Shown: piece by piece, positions 1-4,859 of the stretch
Layout: each line of letters starts with the position of its first letter
Position numbering within the stretch: position 1 is the first letter of the stretch
NCBI GenBank assembly: GCA_964577175.1
Contig: CAZNYC010000111.1
Span: forward strand, 1 to 13,746
Reading direction: 5' to 3'
DNA: 13,746 nucleotides
From: BS750m-G62 sp964577175
GTDB lineage: Bacteria; Planctomycetota; Phycisphaerae; FEN-1346
Position numbers and translations under genes: made by a program
The notes under the pieces: generated by a model
The model's input: only the letters and a program-made list of their open reading frames with translations
Told to the model about the DNA's origin: nothing
Databases searched by the model: none

Positions 1-110
1 TCGATGGCCGACGTCCTGGGGCTGTGAAGTCGCCCGGCCTCACCGCCGCCTGTCGTAACCGGCGGCATGAATCGAGGCGCATTTTTGCACACTTTATTGC
101 AGAAAACCGT

Positions 111-138
111 TTGACTTCTTCGGTTTCCGGGCTAGACT
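111..138 (+). promoter_or_regulatory. candidate sigma70-type promoter of the PEP-CTERM gene
   Basis: TTGACT at 111-116 and TAGACT at 133-138 are separated by 16 bases and sit in the only AT-richer stretch upstream of the gene. Transcription from here would give a leader of roughly 155 nt before the ATG at 302. The leader contains a perfect 10-bp palindrome, GGGTGCACCC (156-165), and GC-rich self-complementary sequence after it, but I recognise no riboswitch. The rest of 1-301 shows no gene I can defend: an open frame runs off the left edge and stops at 25-27, and a weak 6-bp stem lies at 45-66. Confidence 0.45.
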
Positions 139-301
139 TCCAGCGAATCCGAAAAGGGTGCACCCGGGGTCAGTCCGCCGGACGGCGGGCAGGCCCCGTT
201 TGTGTATCGGGAGCGGTGCGGGGATAGACACGAGGGGATGGGCCAAGGGCGCGAATCACGTCCGCGCTCCCGTATCGGCCGCAATCAAGAGGGGAAGACT
301 C

Positions 302-1465
302 ATGGTCATCCACAGACTGCGCGCACAAATGCTGACCTCGACGGTCCTCATCACGCTGGGACTGACCGCCGCCTGCGCCTGCGCCTCCGCCGGCGTCGGG
401 TTTCAGGGGGTCGGCGACCTGCCCGGCAGCATCTTCAAGAGCGAGGCATACGGCGTTTCGGGCGATGGCTCCACGGTGGTTGGCCGAAGTGCGGGCACGT
501 CGGGTTGGGAGGCGTTCCGGTGGACGGCCGCAGGAGGCATGCAAGGGCTGAGCGACCTACCCGGAGGCGGCTTTTTGAGTTACGCATGGGGTGCCTCGTT
601 TGACGGTTCGGTGGTCGTGGGCGAGGGCTATTCGTCCAACGGGACGGAGGCGTTCCGGTGGACGTCCGCCGGCGGAATGGTCGGCCTCGGTGATTTGGAC
701 GGCTCGTATTTCGAGAGCAGGGCGTTCGACGTCTCTGCCGATGGTTCGGTCGTTGTCGGTACCGGCCAGTCCGACATCTATGAGTTCGGGAACCAGGAGG
801 CGTTCCGCTGGACGCCCGGCACGGGGATGGTCGGTCTCGGAGCCCTGCCGGGTGATCCCAAGCCAAAGAGCCAGGGCACGGGCGTGTCCGGCGGAGGCGC
901 CGCAGTCTGCGGGTCCAGCAGCTCCTCATTTCTGCAAGCCTTCGCCTGGACCTCCGGCGGCGGCATGGTCGGCTTGGGCGACCTCCAGCAGGGAGGCGAC
1001 GTGAGTCAGGCCGAGGCCATTTCGGCCGACGCCTCCACGATCGTGGGGGTGAGCAACTCCTGGGGCGGCGAGGAGGCGTTCCTGTGGACGCAGGCGGGCG
1101 GGATGCTCGGCCTCGGCGACCTGCCGGGAGGCTCGTTCTTCAGCCACGCCTACGACGTCTCGGGCGACGGCACCATCGTGGTCGGCGAGAGTTGGTCTGC
1201 CGCAGAGTTCCGGGAGGCCTTCATCTGGGACTCCGTCAACGGCATGCGGTCGCTCAAGGATGTCCTGGTAAACGAGTGCGGCCTGGACCTGACCGGGTGG
1301 ACGCTCGAGCGGGCCTACGCAATCTCCGACGACGGCCTCACGATCGCCGGAGGTGGCTTCAACCCCAGCCGCAAGTATGAGGGGTGGGTAACCACAATGC
1401 CCGAACCCGCCACCCTCTCGATGCTCGTACTCGGTGCCCTGGCAATCCTGACCAGGAAGCGCTAG
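302..1465 (+). CDS. HAF-repeat secreted protein with PEP-CTERM sorting tail
   Basis: The 387-residue product starts with a Sec signal peptide (basic MVIHRLR, hydrophobic stretch to about residue 26, likely cleavage after Ala-Ser-Ala at 28-30). The body is about six to seven HAF-type units, each built as AFRWT...GGM.GLGDLPGG...S.A..VS.DGS.VVG; tryptophans at 74, 120, 170, 216, 262 and 309 mark them at roughly 46-residue spacing. The C terminus is a textbook PEP-CTERM signal: Pro-Glu-Pro at 367-369, a hydrophobic helix at 372-383, and a basic end (TRKR). In this family exosortase/EpsH recognises the tail and anchors or releases the protein at the envelope. The ATG at 302 is preferred over an upstream in-frame ATG at 158 because GAGGGGAAG lies just before it and the signal peptide begins there. 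The ligand or matrix role is unknown; no exosortase gene is in the window. Confidence 0.9.
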   Translation: MVIHRLRAQMLTSTVLITLGLTAACACASAGVGFQGVGDLPGSIFKSEAYGVSGDGSTVVGRSAGTSGWEAFRWTAAGGMQGLSDLPGGGFLSYAWGASFDGSVVVGEGYSSNGTEAFRWTSAGGMVGLGDLDGSYFESRAFDVSADGSVVVGTGQSDIYEFGNQEAFRWTPGTGMVGLGALPGDPKPKSQGTGVSGGGAAVCGSSSSSFLQAFAWTSGGGMVGLGDLQQGGDVSQAEAISADASTIVGVSNSWGGEEAFLWTQAGGMLGLGDLPGGSFFSHAYDVSGDGTIVVGESWSAAEFREAFIWDSVNGMRSLKDVLVNECGLDLTGWTLERAYAISDDGLTIAGGGFNPSRKYEGWVTTMPEPATLSMLVLGALAILTRKR

Positions 1466-1523
1466 TCCCGGTGGTGTCTGTTGCCCGTGCGTCGCAGCGT
1501 CAGGCCTGCGGAACCGCTGTGCA

Positions 1524-1604
1524 TTACCCACTTGGCAAATCGGGAAACGTCTCAGCCACGGCAGTGTTCGTGATGCGGCCGCCCTGGAGGTTGACGGCGG
1601 CGGC
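1524..1604 (-). pseudogene. probable C-terminal relic of an alanine-dehydrogenase-like gene
   Basis: Read leftward, this stretch encodes about 27 residues including VNLQGGRITNTAVAETF and ends at a TAA (complement of 1524-1526). The pattern VN-x3-G-[KR]-[IV]-x3-AVA-[DE]-x-F resembles the C terminus of bacterial alanine dehydrogenases, recalled from the family and not searched. Codons are almost all G/C-ending, as in the real genes here. No start codon or N-terminal body is found: upstream in this frame the sequence dissolves into dispersed repeats (1637 onward). I infer a gene remnant cut off by repeat-associated rearrangement. It could instead be chance, given its shortness. Confidence 0.35.
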
Positions 1605-1636
1605 GCGCGTAACACCACAACGCCAACCAGCCTCTT

Positions 1637-1664
1637 GCGCGGTGGGTCGCCGTACCCACCGCGC
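1637..1664. repeat. 28-bp GCGC hairpin repeat, copy 1 (perfect)
   Basis: An 11-bp arm GCGCGGTGGGT (1637-1647), 6-nt loop CGCCGT and a perfect complementary arm ACCCACCGCGC (1654-1664). The same architecture recurs at 1760, 1878, 7203, 7251, 7275, 11671, 11738 and 13663. The whole 1466-1931 interval has no intact gene and is built largely of such repeats. Confidence 0.85.
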
Positions 1665-1709
1665 CCAACATCCCACCGTCACGGCACGACACAGGAACGG
1701 CATCGCGGC

Positions 1710-1747
1710 GAGATTCTTCGTCGCCCGTTCGGACTCCTCAGAACGAC
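1710..1747 (-). repeat. dispersed repeat B (GTC..TTCTGAGG ... GAAGAATCTC)
   Basis: On the minus strand this reads GTCGTTCTGAGG, about 15 variable bases, then CGAAGAATCTC. The same ends in the same order occur on the plus strand at 13711-13746. Similar short elements are, in my recollection, common as dispersed repeats in environmental bacterial genomes. No protein is encoded. Confidence 0.6.
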
Positions 1748-1759
1748 AAGCCCGCTGAG

Positions 1760-1787
1760 GCACGGCGGGCCTGGAAACCCACCGCGC
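1760..1787. repeat. 28-bp GCGC hairpin repeat, copy 2 (degenerate)
   Basis: Arm GCACGGCGGGC (1760-1770), loop CTGGAA, arm ACCCACCGCGC (1777-1787). Three of the eleven arm positions are not Watson-Crick pairs, but length, loop size and right arm match copy 1 exactly. Confidence 0.6.
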
Positions 1788-1820
1788 GGAACTTGGGCCT
1801 CACCGCGCTGTCTCCGTCAC

Positions 1821-1852
1821 GGCGCACGGCCGGGCAAGGCCGGCCGTGGCAC
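1821..1852. repeat. 32-bp repeat C, copy 1
   Basis: These 32 bp match 3541-3572 with a single difference (base 13 is G here, A there). Each copy contains a hairpin with 9-bp arms CACGGCCGG and CCGGCCGTG around a 6-nt loop. Copies lie downstream (here) and upstream (3541) of the NCS2 permease gene, in the same orientation. Confidence 0.75.
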
Positions 1853-1877
1853 ATCCGCGTCGGCGCGCGGCGCGTTG

Positions 1878-1905
1878 GCGCGGCGGGGGCGGAGACCCGC
1901 CGCGC
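1878..1905. repeat. 28-bp GCGC hairpin repeat, copy 3
   Basis: Arm GCGCGGCGGGG (1878-1888), loop GCGGAG, arm ACCCGCCGCGC (1895-1905), with one unpaired arm position. It ends 26 bases beyond the stop codon of the leftward permease gene and may double as a 3' stem-loop, although no T-run follows on the minus strand. Confidence 0.75.
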
Positions 1906-1931
1906 TCTGCGATTTCAGCCCATTGCCGGCG

Positions 1932-3491
1932 CTACGTGCCCATCAGCATCGCCCGTGCCGCGTACTGGGCGATGAAGAGAGCGGCGAAGAGGACCACGAG
2001 CCAGTGCAGGTCGCGCCAGCGGCGCGTCACGCCCTTCAGCAGGACGAACGCGATGAACCCCCACGCAATGCCGTCGGTGATCGAGAAACTGAACTGCATG
2101 ATCACGATCGCCAGGAACGCCGGAATCGCCTCCGTGTAATCGTTCCAGCGGATCTTGGCGACGCTGCCCACCATCATCACGCCGATCAGGACGAGCACGG
2201 GGGCAATGACCGGCCGCATCGGCACCACCGTCACCGTCCCCTGGGCCACCTGGACGAGCGGCTCGCCCGTCCCCTCGGCGACGAACTCGACCCCCGCCCC
2301 CACCACGTGGACGAGCGGCAGGAGGAGGAGCGAGGCGAGCAGGCACACGCCCGTCACGACGGACGCCAGGCCCGTCCGCGCGCCGGACTCCACGCCCGCG
2401 GCGCTCTCGATATACGTGGTGATCGTGCTCGTGCCCACGAGGGCCCCGGCCACGGTGCCGGCGGCGTCGGCGAAGAGGGCCTGTCGGGCCCGCGGCAGGT
2501 GGCCCTGCGCGTCCAGGAAGCCGGCACGCTCGCCCACCCCGATGAGCGTGCCGACCGTGTCGAACATGTCGAGGAAGAGAAAGATGAAGATGACGAGGAC
2601 GACGGTCGTCCACGGCAAGCCGGCCAGGAGGTCCCGGCCGTCGGTGACGGCGGCGCCGAGGGTCTCGGACGGCCACTCGGGCAGGGCCCACCGCTCGGGC
2701 CACTCCGCCAGGGCCACGTGCACCCCGGCCGGGTCGACCGCCTGGACGGGGTCCGGCGTGTCGGGTGGCATGTCCCCTTGTTGGAGTGCCGCCAGATGCG
2801 CCTTGCGGGCCTCAAGCCCCTTGGCCGGGATGACCTCCAGGCCGTCGGCGGGCGCGTAGGCCAGGTCCGTGGCGTGACTGACGGCCAGCGCCAGGGCCGC
2901 CGTCGCCAGGATGCCGAGCAGAATAGCCGCCTTCACCCGCAGCACCAGGAGGACGGCGATGATCGCCACACCCGCCAGCGAGACGAGCACCACGGGGCTC
3001 GCCATCGGCCCCAACCGGACGAGCGTGGCAGGGCTGTTCTGGACGATCCCGCCCCACTGCAGGCCGCTGAACGCGATCAAGAGGCCGATGCCGACGGCGA
3101 TGGCGTACTTCAGCGCGTCCGGGACGGCCCGCATGACGGCCTCGCGGAGGCCGGCGAAGCTCAGGACCAGGAACGCCGCCCCCGCGATCAGGTTCGCCAG
3201 GAGCGCCGCCTGCCAGGGGATACCCATCGCCAGGCACACCGTGTAGGCGAAGAAGACGTTGTGGCCCATCGCGGGGGCGAGCGCGAACGGGTAGTTCGCC
3301 GCAAAGGCCATCAGGAAACACGCCAGCGCCGAGCACACGCACGTGGCCACGAACACGTCGCCGGCGGGCATGCCGACGTCGCTCAGCACGGCCGGCTGGA
3401 CGAAGACGATGTAGGAGAGGGTGAGGAAGGTGACCAGGCCGCCGCGGATTTCTGCCCACGCCGTCGTCCCGCGTTCGGAAAGATGGAACAT
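1932..3491 (-). CDS. NCS2 family purine permease, AzgA/PbuG type
   Basis: A 519-residue inner-membrane protein, by family a proton-coupled importer of adenine, guanine or hypoxanthine with the 7+7 helix UraA fold. Family signatures appear in order: GGLVTFLTLSYIVFVQP (17-33), PAMGHNVFFAYTV (73-85; AzgA members usually have GMGLNA..FTY here), LFLDMFDTVGTLIGVGERAG (305-324), GTSTITTYIESAAGVESGAR (353-372) and EAIPAFLAIVIM (454-465). Most AzgA proteins have about 430-450 residues; the excess lies in hydrophilic segments at about 212-290 and 400-425. The ATG at 3491 fits the family N terminus and has GGGAG about ten bases upstream; the frame extends 92 codons further without homologous character. 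The gene lies 121 bp downstream of the ferredoxin gene on the same strand, with repeat C between them. Substrate is inferred only to the level of purines. Confidence 0.92.
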   Translation of the reverse strand: MFHLSERGTTAWAEIRGGLVTFLTLSYIVFVQPAVLSDVGMPAGDVFVATCVCSALACFLMAFAANYPFALAPAMGHNVFFAYTVCLAMGIPWQAALLANLIAGAAFLVLSFAGLREAVMRAVPDALKYAIAVGIGLLIAFSGLQWGGIVQNSPATLVRLGPMASPVVLVSLAGVAIIAVLLVLRVKAAILLGILATAALALAVSHATDLAYAPADGLEVIPAKGLEARKAHLAALQQGDMPPDTPDPVQAVDPAGVHVALAEWPERWALPEWPSETLGAAVTDGRDLLAGLPWTTVVLVIFIFLFLDMFDTVGTLIGVGERAGFLDAQGHLPRARQALFADAAGTVAGALVGTSTITTYIESAAGVESGARTGLASVVTGVCLLASLLLLPLVHVVGAGVEFVAEGTGEPLVQVAQGTVTVVPMRPVIAPVLVLIGVMMVGSVAKIRWNDYTEAIPAFLAIVIMQFSFSITDGIAWGFIAFVLLKGVTRRWRDLHWLVVLFAALFIAQYAARAMLMGT

Positions 3492-3540
3492 GACGCGTCG
3501 CTCCCGCCGGCGCGGTGTCGGGCTGCATCTGTTTCCTTCA

Positions 3541-3572
3541 GGCGCACGGCCGGACAAGGCCGGCCGTGGCAC
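3541..3572. repeat. 32-bp repeat C, copy 2
   Basis: Matches 1821-1852 at 31 of 32 positions. The hairpin arms are 3545-3553 and 3560-3568 around ACAAGG. It occupies the short space between the ferredoxin and permease genes, where a transcribed stem-loop could affect read-through or mRNA stability (inference). Confidence 0.75.
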
Positions 3573-3612
3573 GTCCTTCCGCAAAACGAAACCGCCGCAG
3601 AGCCTATCCGAA

Positions 3613-3804
3613 TCAGCCCTCGCCGACCGAGATGGCTTCGACAGGGCAGGCCTCGGCGGCCTCGCGGGCCGCGTCCGCGTGTTCGGGCGGGACGGTGTCC
3701 ACGCGCACGACCGAGACGTCGTCCTGCAACTCGAACACCTCCGGGCACATGTCGATACACACGCCACATCCCGTGCAGAGATCCGCGTCGACTCGGACCT
3801 TCAT
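3613..3804 (-). CDS. small [4Fe-4S] ferredoxin (Thermotoga-like monocluster type)
   Basis: A 63-residue soluble electron carrier. Cys10, Cys13 and Cys16 (CTGCGVC) together with Cys53 in ACPVEAI form the four-ligand set for one [4Fe-4S] cluster. The central part has no second cluster motif, so this is a monocluster ferredoxin of the Thermotoga maritima/Desulfovibrio kind. Cys20 (MCPEVF) matches the position that forms a disulfide in that group, but its usual partner, eight residues before the last ligand, is Ala45 here. The start at 3804 is fixed by an excellent GAGAGGAGG Shine-Dalgarno sequence; a longer frame upstream has no ferredoxin character. No redox partner is encoded nearby, so its pathway is unknown. 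Confidence 0.92.
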   Translation of the reverse strand: MKVRVDADLCTGCGVCIDMCPEVFELQDDVSVVRVDTVPPEHADAAREAAEACPVEAISVGEG

Positions 3805-4116
3805 CTCGGCCTCCTCTCTGTGACGAACGCCTTCGGGCACGCCGCGCCGGCCCGTGAGCCCGATGACCGGGGGCCTTGCGGGCGGGGACGCGTCAACGCT
3901 AGCGACGAGGGGGCGGAGCGTAAAGCAAAAAAGAGGGGACGGCTTTCGCCGTCCCCGAGGGCGGATCTTCACAATCGCGACGGAACCGCCCTTTGGCCTG
4001 CTCTATGGTCGGTCGGGCCGGGGCCTCACCGGACACCCGGCGCCCCCGGAGAGGGGCGTAGGGCGCTCCATCCCCCGTGGGGGCACGACCGGTGACGAGC
4101 CCGCCCGAAACCGCCG
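3805..4116. other. intergenic region between ferredoxin and arsR genes
   Basis: I see no gene here. It holds the arsR terminator (3927-3956) and two short GC-rich inverted repeats just past the arsR stop: CGCCCC/GGGGCG at 4041-4058 and CCCCC/GGGGG at 4072-4083. A promoter for the ferredoxin gene must lie between about 3805 and 3926, but no convincing -35/-10 pair is visible; a TTGACG on the minus strand has only GC-rich sequence where its -10 should be. Confidence 0.5.
3927..3956 (-). terminator. Rho-independent terminator of arsR
   Basis: On the minus strand a perfect 9-bp stem, GGGGACGGC with GCCGTCCCC, closes a GAAA tetraloop (stem 3935-3943 and 3948-3956). It is followed by TC and then six Ts (complement of 3927-3932). 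It lies about 160 bases past the arsR stop codon, so it separates the arsR transcript from the ferredoxin gene. Confidence 0.88.
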
Positions 4117-4428
4117 TTACTTGCTGGGGGTCAGTTTGTCGACGGCCGACGACAGATCCTTCAGGTTCTGCTTCTCGGCCGTGTAGACCACGGACTTGCC
4201 CTGCCGGGTGCCCGTGACCAGGCGTCCCATGCGCAGCAGACCGAGGTGGTGGCTGATGGTCGGCTGCTTCAGGCCCAGCGCGTCGCAGAGCGCGGTGACG
4301 TTCTTCGGCCCCCCCGACAGCATCTTCAGGATGCCGAGTCGCGTGGGATCCGAGAGAAGCGAGAACCCGCGTGCCCACTCCGACAGTTCGGCCTTGGCCG
4401 ACGCACTCATCTTCTTGGACTTCGCCAT
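4117..4428 (-). CDS. ArsR/SmtB-family winged-helix transcriptional repressor
   Basis: A 103-residue DNA-binding protein. The core SLLSDPTRLGILKML (23-37), the helix-turn-helix NVTALCDALGLKQPTISHHL (43-62) with its recognition helix at about 54-71, and a beta-wing at GTRQGKSVVYTA (73-84) are all present. ArsR proteins act as homodimers that leave their operator on binding an inducer. The ELCVCDL metal site of arsenic/cadmium sensors is absent: the protein's only cysteine is Cys48, so the signal is probably not As/Cd sensed in the classical way. GGAAAGG precedes the ATG. It is transcribed alone, with a terminator downstream and a tRNA upstream, so no target operon is adjacent; autoregulation through the dyad at 4536-4552 is possible. 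Confidence 0.92.
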   Translation of the reverse strand: MAKSKKMSASAKAELSEWARGFSLLSDPTRLGILKMLSGGPKNVTALCDALGLKQPTISHHLGLLRMGRLVTGTRQGKSVVYTAEKQNLKDLSSAVDKLTPSK

Positions 4429-4535
4429 GTACCTTTCCTTTCCTTCCCCCCGACGGTCAATACGTCGTTAGTGCAAGTTCGCTACGCGCGGGAAACGGTT
4501 GAGATCCGGGATGTCACACTCCTGGCTGCACGCGC

Positions 4536-4552
4536 GTGTATGGATTGTACAC
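4536..4552. promoter_or_regulatory. candidate ArsR operator dyad
   Basis: GTGTA (4536-4540) and TACAC (4548-4552) form an inverted repeat around 7 bases and overlap the predicted -10 of arsR. ArsR-family operators are AT-rich dyads in just this position. The arms are short, so this is tentative. Confidence 0.3.
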
Positions 4553-4571
4553 GCTGCCTAGACCGTTACAA
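4544..4571 (-). promoter_or_regulatory. predicted arsR promoter
   Basis: On the minus strand TTGTAA (complement of 4566-4571) and TACAAT (complement of 4544-4549) are 16 bases apart, within a local AT-rich island. This would place the transcript start about 110 bases upstream of the arsR ATG. Confidence 0.55.
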
Positions 4572-4603
4572 GAACAATATAGCATAATAGCCGATTTCGC
4601 CAA

Positions 4604-4646
4604 CCGCGGGAAGCCGCTGCGGGCTCCGCGGCCGGCCGAAGCCGGC
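4604..4646. repeat. two abutting hairpins between tRNA-Val and arsR
   Basis: The first (4604-4631) pairs CCGCGG with CCGCGG and, after a 2-base bulge, AGCC with GGCT around a 6-nt loop. The second (4631-4646) pairs GCCGGC with GCCGGC; on the minus strand its loop is TTCG, a stable tetraloop. They lie 50 to 90 bases past the 3' end of the tRNA. No T-run follows, so they are not a standard intrinsic terminator. Confidence 0.5.
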
Positions 4647-4695
4647 ACGTCATCCGGCCAGGCTCTTAACCAGTCGCGCATCTCGCGTGAAATAG

Positions 4696-4772
4696 TGGTG
4701 GGCGATACAGGACTTGAACCTGTGACCTCCTGCGTGTCGAGCAGGCGCTCTCGCCAACTGAGCTAATCGCCC
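4696..4772 (-). tRNA. tRNA-Val(GAC), CCA encoded, C33
   Basis: The minus strand folds as a 77-nt cloverleaf: acceptor GGGCGAT/ATCGCCC, D arm GCTC/GAGC, anticodon stem CCTGC/GCAGG, variable AGGTC, T arm ACAGG/CCTGT with loop TTCAAGT, then A73 and an encoded CCA. The seven-base anticodon loop is TCGACAC, so the anticodon is GAC (valine, codons GUC/GUU). A35, C36 and A73 match valine identity elements. Position 33 is C instead of the nearly universal U. Confidence 0.93.
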
Positions 4773-4785
4773 CCCTGAAGTACGT

Positions 4786-4816
4786 ATACTGTTACGCGTC
4801 GGACGGCTTTTGTCAA
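4786..4816 (-). promoter_or_regulatory. probable tRNA-Val promoter
   Basis: A perfect TTGACA -35 (complement of 4811-4816) lies upstream of the tRNA. The best -10 candidate is CAGTAT (complement of 4786-4791), with a long 19-base spacer; TATACG slightly further on would need 22. The CAGTAT choice would start transcription a few bases before the mature tRNA 5' end. The -35 is convincing, the -10 less so. Confidence 0.5.
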
Positions 4817-4842
4817 GCCGAAACCGACACGAACAGAAGAAT

Positions 4843-4858
4843 GGCGCGCTGCCGCGCC
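4843..4858 (-). terminator. possible weak terminator after the metalloprotease gene
   Basis: Immediately past the stop codon the minus strand has a 6-bp GC stem (GGCGCG/CGCGCC, loop GCAG) followed by ATTCTTCTGTT. The tract after it is T-rich but interrupted, so termination would be inefficient or Rho-assisted. Confidence 0.35.
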
Positions 4859-4859
4859 G

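Noticed and set aside
1..27. Open frame from the left edge ending in TGA at 25-27
   Set aside because: Only eight codons are visible; it may be the end of an upstream gene but nothing distinguishes it from chance.
84..105. Sigma54-like element (TTGCAC ... TTGC) upstream of the PEP-CTERM gene, as some PEP-CTERM genes use
   Set aside because: The invariant -24 GG is TG and the spacing is one base too long; a sigma70-type pair just downstream fits better.
1637..1905. Regularly spaced repeats as a CRISPR array
   Set aside because: Units are palindromic, unevenly spaced, of several families and scattered over the window; there are no spacer-like intervals or cas genes.
1635..3857. Long plus-strand open frame of 740 codons opposite the permease and ferredoxin genes
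   Set aside because: Low-complexity Arg/His/Asp-rich translation typical of the antisense of GC-rich genes; the minus strand has clear families.
3870..3926. TTGACG on the minus strand as a ferredoxin promoter
   Set aside because: No acceptable -10 hexamer at 15-19 bases; the sequence there is all G and C.
4536..4766. Small plus-strand protein ending in GDTGLEPVTSCVSSRRSRQLS-like sequence
   Set aside because: This peptide is the well-known artefact of translating the antisense of a tRNA gene; the tRNA-Val lies there.
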